This document shows, one piece after another, positions 49,392 to 63,000 of a DNA stretch of 64,000 bases. A program made the translations under genes and the position numbers. Source of the DNA: Cardinalis cardinalis (lineage: Eukaryota; Chordata; Aves; Passeriformes; Cardinalidae); assembly GCA_014549065.1 (NCBI GenBank), contig JACDOX010000014.1:8734489-8798488 (forward strand). Reading direction: 5' to 3'. The notes under the pieces were generated by a model that saw only the letters and a list, made by a program, of their open reading frames with translations, was not told where the DNA came from and ran no database searches. How positions within the stretch are numbered: position 1 is the stretch's first letter; each line of letters begins with the position of its first letter.

Positions 49392-50493
49392 AGCAATAGT
49401 TTTCCCTGCCAAGGTTTAGATAGCAGAGGGGCTACAGATGTGGCTGCTGTGAGAAGACACCAAAAGCTTCCCCCATGTCTGAGAGAGCCAGTGCTAACTG
49501 GCTCCAAGATAGATCTACCACTGGCCAAGGTCAAGTCATCAGTGACATTTGTACCATCTCTGGGATAAGATGACCAAGAAGGAAATGAAGTTATTTCAGG
49601 GAAGCAAATAGCAGCCAGAGAAGACAGGAGTGAATATATATGAGAGATAGAGCTCTGCATACATTAAAGTCAGTGAAGAAGTGGGGGAGAAGATGTTTCA
49701 GGCATCAGAGAGGATCCCCTGCAGCCTGTGCTGAAGATTGTGGTGAGGCAGNCTGTCCCTCGGCAGCCCAAGGTGGTTCAGTGTGGAGCAGAGATCTGCC
49801 TGCAACTACATGCTAGAGTAGATGGATGCCCAAAGGAGGCTGGGACCACCAGGGAAAACCATGCTGGAGCAGGGTCCTGACCCATGCAGAGTGAAGCCCA
49901 CGCTCAATATTTGCTGGCAGGACTTGTAACCCATGGAAGACCCACACCAGAGCACCCGGTTCCTGAAGAATTGCACCCCAAGGAAGGTTGCAGTATTTNG
50001 TGAAGGACTGTAGCCTGCAGGAAGGACTCACATTGGAGAAGTTTATGAAGGACTGATCTCCCTGTTTATGAAGGAATGGACTCCATGCTGGAGCAGTGGA
50101 AGACTGTGAGGAGTCCTGCTTCTGAGGAGAAAGCAGAGGCAGAGACAGTGTCATGAACTATGGTAACCCCCATCTCCCATCCACCTGAATCATTGTGGGG
50201 AGGAGGTAAAATTCAGGAATAAATTTAAGCCTGAGAAGGAGGGAAGGGTGAGAGAAAGGTATTTTTAAGAATAGGTTTTACGTCTCATTACTCTCCTCTG
50301 ATGTGATTGATTATAAAATCAATTAATTTCCCCAGGTCAAGTCTGTTTCGCCTGTGGCGAGTGGTCTCTCTTTATCCTTATCTTGACTCAAAAGCCTTTT
50401 GTTGTATTTTCTCTCCACTCTACATCTGAGGAGGGCAGTGACAGAGTGGCTTTGGTGGGCAACTGACACCAGCCAATGTCAACCCACTTCTAN
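49392..50493 (+). mobile_element. Long (about 1.1 kb) avian ERV LTR, copy 2
   Basis: The same family as 43334-44388, with the same blocks in order. This copy keeps the 3' part: CTGAGGAGGGCAGTGACAGAG, then GGTGGGCAACTGACACCAGCC and CAACCCACTTCTA, where I expect the LTR to end. The 5' end near 49392 is diverged but alignable (AGCAATAGTTTT...CCAAGG). It begins only about 12 bp after the CR1 3' end. No internal genes or clear target duplication are seen. Overlapping frames on both strands are LTR shadows. Confidence 0.75.
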
Positions 50494-53400
50494 CTTACAG
50501 TGAATTACTTTGACTTTCAGTGCCGTGGAGACAGAAAGTATGTCAGGAACACATAGTGAAAAAACTTGCCTGAAATCAGAACTAATCCTTNTTATGAAAT
50601 CAAGCATTTTTTTTTCTTCTAAGGAGGAGATAGTTTGAAAGGTATTTTAGATTTTTTTGCCCAGAATCTCTTTTCTGATTCTACCTTAGTCCATCAGGAC
50701 AGAAATGAAGGAATTATTCACAAAGAAGAATATTTGATTTTGCAGTCCTGGAATTCAGGGACCTAATCCAGTTTACACCAGCTATGTCCTCATCCTGTAT
50801 ATATGAGGATATAAATGCAAAATCCCTTAAGTGATGTAGGATTTTGGCACATATTTTTTCTGAAAGAAACCTGCTATGCTGCTAAGTAAAATATTTTTCA
50901 TCACTCCTTCTATTGATGTTGATCCAGTTCTGGACATTTAAAGTGCTTGGTCTCAGCACCAAGCTTCAATTCCAGCTTTGCAAAAGGGACCTTTCCAGAT
51001 AGTTTAGAAAATCAGGACTTTTTTTCCTATGTTAACAGCTTAAAGTTATATTTTTCCAGAGTAGTTCCAATTAAGCTTTTTTCCTTTTGATCAGTTGTTC
51101 TATTTATCAATTAATGTTCAAATTAAAAGGAGGAGACTCTAATAAGCAATAATCATGAAAATATACCCAAAGGAAGATAAAACGTATGCTGTTTTCAGGG
51201 AAAACAGACATTTTCATTTCTCTAAATAGGAGACATGAATACTGTGTTACTAACTGTGTTACCTTTAGTATTGTAGATAGGGGTCAGTCCTGTTTTATAT
51301 CCCTTTGTAATCAAAGGAGATTGGAACTGCAGCAATTGACTGTATTTGTGGCCAAAAAATTATATCAGCAGTTATGATCTAATTGAAACAAACTCTACTG
51401 ACTGAACTGCCATCAGCAGGTATACACATGTGTGTGTAGAACCATTATAAGTAGTTTATATTTGGTTGAATCGTAGCTAGGTGCTGGCTGGATTAATTAG
51501 TTTATTTATTAAATGACTTCACAAAAAACCAGTTGAGTTTGATGTAAGCTTTCTGTTTCAAATCTGTAACCACTTCACAAAGTACGAGCATTTTCTGACA
51601 GCACTTTTCATGAAAATAANCACTGTGAATCACTGAAAGTTGTGCTACCTCTTACTGACAGGATAGTGACTTGCCTAGACATTTATTACAACTTTAGAGA
51701 ACACTGCTCATAGACTACACTTTGGGGGAGAGAAATCCTCAGTACAAAAGTAAATAGCATTTGAAGACTTTGAAAAACTATCTATCTGGAGCACAACAAT
51801 AATAAAAATATTCCTTATTTCTCTAACTAGAAAATAGACAACCAAAATCAGAAAAATCTAGCCAGGTAGGGAAATCTGAGGCATTTTTTGTCTCCTCATA
51901 CTTGATACTAAAAGAAATTCCCTGATTGTCACTGGTTATGTAGAAAATATTTATCCATCTTCCAATGATCTGAGTCTGTAGGCAGTATGTATATGCAAAG
52001 GATGGATAAAAAATTTCAAATACTCAATTTCTTTCTGCTAGTGCTATTAACAACCACAAGTCTGAGACAAANACTAATTTCTTGAAGGAATAATGTTAAT
52101 GAAGAAGAAGAGGTGAGACAAGCAGAGCAGAAAGGACAAATTGAAAAAGACAATCATAAAAAATACCCCAACAAAACAACACCCAAAATTATTAACAGCC
52201 AATCCCTCCCTGCCACACCAATATGAAAAAGACAGCAAAAGGAAACAACAAAACCAAAAATAGCAGAATAAGAAAAAAAACCCATAAACACACAAAGGTA
52301 TGTGTTCCCAGTGCTGAAAGAATCCCGTGAAGAACTGTAACTGACAAGGAAATGTGGTGTCTTTTGCAGTTTTCCTGGAGACAACTGTACAGGAGGAAAA
52401 TCCATTTTTAGTAAAGTTTTTACCTGAAATCAGACTTTTGGCAGCTCCTGTGGAATCCGAACTATGTAACTGGTCTTTACCAGAGATCTCCTATTTTCTC
52501 ATGGAGCCCCTTGAGTTCACACACAGCTTCCTTATTCCTGATAGTAAGAGAGCCTTTCTAATTACTGAGTATATGAAAGCTGTTTTCCCTCCTCCTCTGA
52601 TGGTCTTTCTAGAATTGTTGAAGGAAGTATTGGTATTTTAAACATCTCTTTTTCTTATTTTAATGCTGCTCAAACATTCACTACAAGTCTTTTTCTGCTT
52701 CCTTGGAGGCTAACTTTCATGCAGGCTGATAAACCACAGTATACAAAACCATAAGTTTCATAACATACTCCACTGCCAGCATCCAAAATCCACATGTAGA
52801 TAAGTGTGTGACAGTTGACTACAAATAATAGCCTTATGGTGTAGTGAAAATCACTAGAGCTGATGAGTTCCATATACTGAACCAAAGATGAATGTAGGGT
52901 AATTTCTCAGTTTTTGAGTAATGGGAACTGGGCTTGCAATTTATAACAAGTTAATTTTTTTGTATATAGGGACTGTGAGGTTAGACTGAGAAAACTGGCA
53001 AAATGGATCTGAGTCTTTCTAATAAAAAATGGCTCTAAGGTTATTATTATCTCTCAGAAGAACATGTAAGAAGGCAAAACAGCAGTATTCTCTGGCATTC
53101 AGGTCACGGTTTTGATTTAGAGCCTTTGTTCATGTTGTGTGCAAATCCACTATCAGAAATATGCTCTCACTGCTTGAAGCACTGAAGATATCTATCTTGA
53201 TTTCAGTTTTATAAAGCCTTAAGTCTTGATGGCAAGTACACAACCCTGTGTGGGAGAGAATTATGTAAAAGCATAGTCCCTTCTTGTAATTTCTGAAGGT
53301 TTTGGCCAATTTCAACCAAATTTGTCAAAGAATGGTTTCAATAACATCATACTTTATTAGGCACTTGAGAATACATAACATCTGCACAGAAACAGCAACT

Positions 53401-56400
53401 AGGCAGTGGGTATGGGTATGCCAGTACACTATTTATATTTTCTTGTGCAAAGGAGCAAAGGATATAAGTCTTGTACATGGTAGATCAAGTAATTCACAAA
53501 TGAACTCAGAAAAAGCATTATCCCTAATGCTCCAGTGAATAAGCCAAGTAGTCGTTGCCACAGGTTAGGAATAAAATTCTATTTTATTCTGTTGCTATGT
53601 CAAGTCATCTGAGATGCTCAAGGNACTTTATTCCTTAGAGCTTAAACTCACAAAGGTTAATATCAATACGATTTAGGCATCCAAATGGCTTTGGCAATGT
53701 GGGCATAAATATGAGTTGCTTGTTTTTGTCATCTGTTGGAACATCTGACATAGCCCACTATTAGAAACATGATACTGAATGAAATGGGCCAGTGGTCTTG
53801 AATACAAGGTTATTTCCTTTGTGCNATTCCTTCTGACATTTTAGCATGTCTGCAAATCTGGCAAGATTACCAGTGGGAAGAAATTAAATAACAGAATGCC
53901 AGGAATTTAAACCCATCTTTTTTTGCTCTAAAACTACTAATAGCAGAGAGGACCTTTAATTCTAAGCATTTACAACATTGGGAAATATTATTTTAAAGTA
54001 ATGAAATGTTTGAAATTAGTCACCCTATGAACAAATTTTAACTTTTTGAGTACATGAATGATCATTCTTGCCCCTGAATCGCACTTTTATCTCAAATTAC
54101 TCTTTTTAGTTATCTTTACAAAGTATTTTGTTTCAGTTGTAAACAAGTTCTACAGAAGAAAGAAGAGATGATTGTATCGCTGTCTTACTAAATACTAACA
54201 ATATATATCAACACACCTTTAGGTCTAAAGTGATGTTCATGCCTCATATATTTGGTCCCACACCCATTACATGACCAAAAGGACTGAGTAGCTTTACTGT
54301 CCTTCCCCAGTCATGGTCTTTTATCTATTCACACTGGAGCTGTTTATGCTCTTCAAGCTCTCTTGTATAGGTGGATCCAGATAGAAAAGAAAACCCAGTG
54401 TGTGCAACTTAAGTGGTTGGTTTCAAACTTGAATAAGGACCCACAAAATCTGGAACTGGAAAAATTCCAGAGGCTTTCAAGGCACTAAAAATTTGCATGC
54501 AATACTGTCACACTGGTTTTGATGACAAACATGCTCACAGAATTGGGATTTCATCACAAATAATCTGTGAATCCAAAATAGCCAGTATAATTAAAAATCT
54601 TAGAATTTATACAGAATTATTCCACTACATTCATAAACTTTATCTGTAGCTCCTATCTATTTTGAAAATTGTGTTTGAAAAGATTAAGTAAATACCTATG
54701 ATTCAACTTTTAGCTAAAGTGTCTAATATTTTGTGAGAAGAAATCCCAATTTAGGGATTTTTCATATTCAGAGCACATGTTTGGTTTGGATGTCCTTTTA
54801 GTTTTTGAAATCTTCTGTATGGGCCTTGTACACAGGGACTCTGTGATTGTACTTTGCTTTGTTTTTTTAAGCCTCAGGTAAAGCACATTTGTAATCAACA
54901 GTGGCAGGAAATGAATAAAGAGAGGAAGGGATTTTGTAAACAATTTTTTTTCTCACCACCTCATATTGCACTCAGAAAGGGAATGATGTTTGGAATGCAG
55001 ATATAAATACTTGGATTAAATCCTGGAAGAAGAAATCAAAAAGATCATTATACCAAAAAATGAGGGCCCCTTAATCCAATTGATGACATAAATTGGAGGG
55101 GCAGATGAAAAGTAGGGAAAAGGGTGTTATTGTAGAGCAATCACCAGTTTTACGAGTATGGGGGTTTTTTTATCCCAAGAAAATGGTTAGAAATCTAAGA
55201 TTTTATTTAGTGTTTCATCTTTAGCTTAAATGTTTTGAATTGTATAGGATTTTATGTTCATAAGAAGAAAAATAAGCATAACTGCTCCTCTTTTTCTGAA
55301 TTATCAGTGTTAATCCTTTAATTCATTCTTGAATATCCCTCAAGACCCTGCTTTAAGCAGTAAACNTAGAGGAATGCAGGATGGATTTGACATCAATAAT
55401 AACAAGGTAGAAGATCTAACTGGCAACCACTGCATCAGAGGAATATAGGATCAAGAAAATTTTCTTATAGCTTGGTACTTGGACTTCAGATTCAAAATAC
55501 AATGGGCAACCAAAATGAGCCCAGTAGGTTCTTTATTCTCACCTGAGCCAGACACAGAGATCCAGTGGTAGCAAAGACCAAATACACAATGCCCAAGAAC
55601 CTTCAGCAGTTTTGTGAAGACTGCTGTATTATAGCTCAGAGGAGAGAGCAGGATAGGAATAACAGCTCAGAAATTGAGAAATCCCTGTGGGAAGACCTGG
55701 AGGACTTTAGCAGCATCAGGATTTTATTCCGTCTAGAGAAAAATTTATCCATAGAAGATTTATGTAGGTAGTCTCTGGATAGCTTCAAATAATAGAGCTG
55801 TGTGTGCAACACAAATACTTTGTGATGCTTGTTAGAACAAATCTTTCTCATACAGTTGTATCTTATCTGTACTGCTTATCACCCACTTCCTAATCCCATC
55901 CAGATTTATAGATGACTGATGGGCTATTTGTCTCACCATAGGAAATGGGTACAGTCTGGTGTACAGAAAGAATAAACAAAAAATTCTTCATGTGGGAATA
56001 TCAGTATGGAATTGTTATGAACTACAAAGTAATGGAAAAAGCTACAATATAGAGAAATTGGCAGATTCTGAGATTTTAAGCAATAATAGTAAATATATAC
56101 TTCATAATCACTGCATGCAAATGGGAAATGCATCCAAAGACCTGTCTCACATGCTGCTTTTTGTGTGTGACTGCACAGCATAACTGTTAGTCACCTGTGT
56201 TTGCATTCAGAGGATTATAATTTCTACTGTGTGATCTATGTATGCTGAAGAGAGCAAACAGTGAGAAAAAAAGCAAACCACTAATGAAGAGAAGAACTTA
56301 AGAAATCTGAGATAAATTTCATCATATTGTGACTTTTGATGTTTCACTTTTCAGATTCTTGATGGGAATTCCTAATTCTAACAGGACTGCTTAGTATTCA

Positions 56401-57000
56401 ATTACTTTAAAGAACCCCAAAAAATGTTTTCTGTTGAGATTAACAGCTTTATTTCCATCATGGGTGAATTTTAGCTGCAAGTAATTGTCACTTGTACAGG
56501 CTGGCATAGCAGTTCCCCATCTTCAAGTTCTGAGAGGGGGAATAGTATCTTGGAGAACAGGAGTGTGCATGCTGCTCCTATGTCCTTACCAGCTCACCTA
56601 AACATCTCTCCTAAAACAAAATATATTGATTAATTTCTAGAGAACTAAAGAAGAATTTTAATATGACCTTTTTACCCTAAGACTCAATAGAGATGCTTTG
56701 GATCCACAAATCTCCCATAGGGCATAACTCCAAAAGTTATTTAAATTCAATCAACCCTCATGGTTTACCACAATGTAATAAAGTTATTGCCACATACTAC
56801 TTAGACATCTGTTACATACATTAATAACAGATCTGTGCACCTATCAAGCCATTGCAATCAGGGGTTAAAATGCACTTACNTAAACTTTTTCATTAACTGT
56901 TTATGACATAGAACAGCTGAGGAATAGTAACTCATTAAACCACATTAACTCAGCGATGTCTGAGTCCTGGGAAAAAAAATCCATTTGATTTTCTGTAGTT
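50494..57000. other. Unique AT-rich stretch, no gene seen
   Basis: No gene is called. Frames near 52354-52641 (+, 95 codons) and 55565-55771 (+, 68 codons) look slightly protein-like but have no recognisable domain. An A/C-rich tract lies at 52140-52300. No interspersed repeat is recognised. Confidence 0.5.
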
Positions 57001-60000
57001 CACTATGTAATAAATTTGAAGAAGTCCTCAGATGATTTTGAGGAGTAGCTGAAATGAGATGCAATTGTCACTTTAATGTTTCTTGGCCATAAAATCACAT
57101 CAGAATGCTGTGTGATTCTATTTCTGTTTGTAAGAAGTCAAAATACTTGCAGAATAGCAAAAAAATGCTGAGTCAGGGCCAAAGCTGAAAATCACTGCTT
57201 TCTCGTGCTTAAGCATGAGTGCAGTCTTGGTAGGTTTGGGATCAAAATCAGTGTGATTAAATGGAAAATGTTGAAGTAAAAAGTATTATGAAAGATTGAT
57301 TAATTACCTAATTCAGAATTCTGATGTACCTGACTTCAGGTTGTGTTAGTAGGAAACTCTGNGCCCATTTAGTTACTTTGGTTTCCAGATTTTGATGTGA
57401 CCTGTTTGTAACCAAACTAGAACAGAGGAAAAATGACAACTTGGTACAGAGCAGAGTCAAATGAAGTTCAAATATTTACTGTTTGCAAACAAAACATTAA
57501 TGCAAATTAAATCAAGTCATTCCTAGCATAAAGACAAATTAAAAAAAGGTTCTAATTGTTCAATTAAATTAAATGTTATTATAAAAAGTAATAATAAACA
57601 TAAGGCATTTCCAATAAAAAGCAGCTAAATTTAAGCCCTGCTTTATTCTGTTCAAATTACTGTTTGCACAGGCATATGGCACATCTGTGTTCCATTATCT
57701 TTATTTACCAGGAAGAGTAAATATTGCTTCTTTTTCCTTCTCCTTCTTTTCTATTTGGAGGTCACCTTTTCCAAAGATGCTGGATGTCAAAGGGCAGTGA
57801 AGACTGCTCAGCACCTTGGCAGTACATTCACCTCCTATACTATTTATTTTCTAGCTATCACTGCATTTGGCTAGGAGCCAGTTTAGCTAGGCAAGGCAGT
57901 GCTCATGCCAGGGCTGATCTGTCAAAACAGGCGTGTAAGTGAGCTGATTGCACAGGCCTCCTTGTGCCAGCTTTGCTCCCGAAGCCAGTTCTTCACTGTC
58001 TGCTTTGGAGTGTGGAGCAAAACACTGTCTGCATGAGTAGGAATTNATTTAGGAAGACCTCATATGCCATGCACAAATCTGACACGTGGGCCTGGGGGGT
58101 CAGAGGACATGTTACAAGGATTTCTGCAAGGTGTGCAACTTGTCGTATGAAATAAAACTTCTTGTTTGCTAATGTCTAGCAAAGTACTCCCAGTAAACAC
58201 AGGTGAAATAGCTTGGCCAGTATGAAACCTGTCCTGCTATTAACTTCTTGTTCCTTGTGTTTCGACATCTGTTATTGAGAAAATAGAATTTTATCTGTTT
58301 GATAAAATAAAAGAAAATATTCCATTTTCTTGAAATATTCTTTTGCCAACTTTTTGGAGTACATAAATTCTCAAATTTAATTGTTTTGGTGGCTTTGTTT
58401 CACATCTTAATCTTCCTGGACTAAGACTCTGAAGATTTTGGAAAGATGGGAGGAAAATAACCTNGTTTAAAAAAAGAAACCTAACACTTATTTTATTCAT
58501 ATATTCTGAGTCCAGAGTTGAAAAATATCCCAGTTTTAATTGGTGATGGGAGAGAATGATGCATGAACACTTTGAAAAACTGGATTTTCAACTATTGGGT
58601 AAAACTCTTACTACCTATGATGCCTCATTGTTTTCCCACTTAATTTAGTCTTTCCCTCCTGGCTGTGAGTGATAAGTTGATGACTAAATAACNTTAGACA
58701 CTTTCTTACATGTAGTTGTCATGGCGTGCTAAAATTTTAGCACTCTGTCTCTCATGAGCAAAACAGAATAGGATGTCTGGACTATTGCATGTAAAGAGCT
58801 ATTTCTTTTGAGCTCCCTTAAATTAAACTCTCTCCAGCTAGGCTAGGCTGCTGGCAGAGGTAATCCAGCAAAACCTCCGGGCTGACTGCCTGCCCCAGAG
58901 TGAATGCCATATAGGTATTCGATCAGGGACCCAGCCTTGGCTCCTAAAGGGCCCAGAAACTGCTTCCCAGTAATTTTTCTGTCATGGCTGAACCCATTTT
59001 GCTTCTGGCAGAGTGCAGTCCTATTTTGGGTGATTTTGGGCCTGTGGAATAGGTGTGTTTTACAATTTAGTACTGACTAGAGGTATTGTGTCTATTCCTC
59101 CAAAACTGAAGATTTAGCCCTGTTTTTTTTTTTTTTNTCTGTGTGTGTTTTTTTCTTTCTGTGTGTATTTTTTTTGTAGGTTTTTTTGTTTGTTTGTTTT
59201 TGTTTGGTTTGGGTTTTTTTTTCAGGACACTCTGACCAGCTCATCAGTAAAATGCAGCTAAAATCTGGATAACATGTATTTTCCCTTTCAGTGTACTTAT
59301 TACAAATCAAGTGATTGTGGTGTTTATTTCAAGGAGCAATTGGAGCATTCAAAAGTGAGGGTGAGAGCCCAGGATGACTGCAAGGCAGGGGGACAGTCCC
59401 AGCCATGAAGAGAAGGGTAGGTCTGGTGGCTGTACTCTGTGTCAGCCAAAGGTCCACTGATTACCAAATGGGTCAGTAGTGCTGAATCAGAGTCAAACCA
59501 AGACAAGTTTGGACACAGCATACTTACAGTGCAGTTAAACAAGGGCCAAGGAGCAGAATCTGAGCTCAAATGCAGCTATGGCCCCAAAGGGAAGAGGGTG
59601 TGTGGAGAGCTGACAGAAAAGAGATTGAGGAGGTGCAGTCAGGGGCCTAATCTTCCCCTCCTGTAGAGCTCTGTTCAATAAGTAGAGTCAACAGCAAGCT
59701 TTGTCCCCTCAAATCTAGTTTGCTTTAAGCAAATCTCATTCATAAAGAAATCTGTGGGGACATTCTAGTTCTTCACAGTATGTGTTGTAATATCTAACCA
59801 TACCTGATCTCATTTTTGGATTTAGTTTTCAACAGTGCATTGCAGAGGAGTTTAAAACCCATCGATCTTTTAGTTTTAGTATTTCAATTACATAAATGCA
59901 GTGTCTGGAAAGCTGATAAGAACATATATAGATCTATTTGAGTTCCTGCCAATTCATGTGTGCAATTTTGGCATTTTGCAATGGATTCTGCTGAGCACTT

Positions 60001-63000
60001 TAACTTGCCTACACAATTTGAGAACTGTTTTAGAGCAGCATATTAAATGAGGCATGTGAAATATACTACGTGGGTAATCAATGGGGCTGAATCTTCATAT
60101 TGCAAACTTGTATTCTGCAGAACTGTTCATCTATCAGATGAAGGCCTGGACTACTCTGTGTAAACCAGATTTCAAGGGAATAAAACAAAAACTTAAAATT
60201 TTCCCCCTTTTTCTTGCACTGCTTATTTAATTCCATATTCTCAGTCTATTTTGCTATCACTGTATATTGTCTGTCTTAATCTCACTTAACAGTGTGACCT
60301 TGATTGTTTCCTTCAATGCTAATCATGTTGTCACCAGCATATAAGAGGAACTTTTTTTTCCAGTGCCTGTTTCTTTGTACTTTTCCGTCCTTAATGTCGA
60401 GATTCCATCTCATTTCCTTTCAATACTAAGAAAGGTTTATTGTATATATCAGTACCTATGAGATTGACAACACTTCTATGTAAATACTTATGCACAGTTT
60501 CAGTCAAGTGGCTGTTGACTCCTGGTAGACTGTTATGATAATGGCTCCAGTAGAAAAGGAAAGGTTCAGTACATACAGAGGTTACCTTGCTTTAAAAACT
60601 AAGAAAAACTGTTGCTCAAGGCAGTAGGAGAAGCAAGACCCAAACTAGTTTTGAAATTCTGTTTATCTTTGCATTTGTAGGTATGGAAACATCATTTTGA
60701 GCGATCTGACCATAAAGGTCAAACAGAAATTTGAATCTAATTTTTCAAACTAAAGGATAAGTGCCTCTGTTATGACCCATTGCTTGCATAGTAGCATAGT
60801 GACAATGGAAAAGAAAGGAAGTAGCAAATAGTCTGGCTACATTGTGTATCTTCCATTGGCTCAGATTAAAAGAACTATCAGAAACTGAAAATGGTTCATA
60901 AGGGTGGAATTCTTACATTAAATGCAATTCTCTGCATCTGAGTTAACAACAACACTGTCAAGTGCATGTTTAGGCAAAAGGATGCCATCCCATATCCTGT
61001 AAGTAGCTTAAGGTAGTTAGACTGTACACACTCAAAGTAAGGGAAAATTAATCCTACTGAAAAGATTATTAAGCCCATCTGGATGTGATCAGAAAGCAGG
61101 CCAAACCACACAGCTTTTCCTTCCTCTTTACTAATGGAAAGTGCCTTGTCTGGGATTTACAGGCACTACTTGTTCCAAGAAACTGAAGGCTTTAAACTGG
61201 AACAGCTCACTGACAGTTCACTGAAGTGAACTGAAATTCCTGTTTTAAGGTAAACTTAGCTTATTTTGCAGTAACTACTCAAACTTCCTGCACAGGCACA
61301 ATAATTTTTTTTTATTTCAGAAGAAATTTCACCTGAATACATGGTGGTGACAGGTGTTGACTAAAAACTATATAGAAAAAAAGTTTAGTTACAAGTGCAA
61401 TATTTATATAATCAATAAAAAAATCACAAGAAACAGGTTAATTTCAAAATCCATAGAATGACTGGTATCTCAATCCTCCTCTGCTATAGTGATGTACATA
61501 ACAGGGTTTCATAGTGTTTGCTCAGGACTTAAAACTATGACTCTATCTGATTTATCAAATTTATGTACATATTCAATAGTTAAAATGTATCTAAGGCTTA
61601 AATTTGGCTTTTTTATTGTACATCAAAAGTTCTTTGCTAAAAATAAGAGAGAACATAGTTTGAAAATTCTTATGCCTAAGCTTTGGAAGAAAAGATGATC
61701 CGCCTTTCATCCAGCCTTCACAAGCATGTTTCTCATAGTTATTATTGTCAAGATTATAAATGCAATTCTTGATTTCAAACCAATTTGCCAGCTGGAAGTC
61801 TCCTCAGGAACGACATGTGGCAACACCTGCTGGGCCAATCGGCCCAGTAAGGTAATAAGCCAGTCAAAAACTAAAATAAAAAAAGAAATCAACTAAAACG
61901 ATTCACTGTTGTATTCACCTCTTACTTTGAGGATCTCTAATAATGACTTTTTGAGTAGAAGGGGTGCACTATGATGAAAATTTTGAAGCTATTTGAAGTA
62001 AGTGTTGCCTAGTTGGGTTGTGTATTGAAATTGCCCAATATATTTGTCCCTACATTTGCCCCGTGACTACAAAACAGAAAGGGAAAAGAATTTTTATTTT
62101 ACTGTTTTTGTGTATAAAACACCACTTTGTAAGCTCAGATAATGCTGGAAGTGGAAATAGAAAATGGTTTAAAAAATAACAAATTTAAGCCCCTGAATAT
62201 CTAAACCCTGCATCACTTGCACTGTTTACACATTAGCGTAAAATTGTTTGTCATTTTTTTGAGTTCAAAGCTGTCCTTCTGACATTTAAGTATGTGTTAC
62301 AAATCTATAAACCAATACCCTCATTCTAACTATTTGAAAAGGTTTCGGAGCTAATTGAAGTGTCTCTGTCATTTCTCTGTGCGTTTTTCAGTATCAAGGG
62401 CTATAACATGTCAAAGGAAATGCTTTTGTTGAACAGAGCAATTTTTTAAAGTGCCTTTAATTAACACTCATTTCCAGGTTGAGNTTGAGCGCTTAAAGAC
62501 ACTTTTGTTAAGCCTTCCTGAGTATTCTTCAGTAACAGTCAAGTGAGAAGTGACTTAGCAAATTTCAAAGGAGCTTTGGGGAAGGCAAGCAGAAATGTTT
62601 TCATTGCTTATAGAATTCCTTGTTTTGTCTGATATTTGACGCATCCTTTTCCTACTTCTTCATGGTTGTCATAGAGAACAGTTCTATGGTTTGCACAAGC
62701 AAAAAACATACCCTGGGANTTGGAAAGTTGCCTGACATGGAGACTAATTGGTATTAATTGTTGAGAAAAAACCAAGCAAACAAGCACATATAGATGCAGC
62801 CAGATGCATTACTACTTATGCACGTATTGTGCATTTTATAATTTTGGATTAAAATTGCGTGAAGAGCTCTAAAAATGCATAACACCAACTTGTTCTGTGA
62901 GCATAGTGTTTGTAAATCAGCTAAACCTAGTGGCAGAGTTCCTAATGCAACTAGTCTTTGGGTATATACATGCCTTTACACAAAATCATTTCATCTTCTT

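Noticed and set aside
52354..52641. 95-codon plus-strand frame after a plausible acceptor (TTTTGCAG)
   Set aside because: The product has no recognisable domain and the acceptor-like site is common by chance. There is no conservation evidence.
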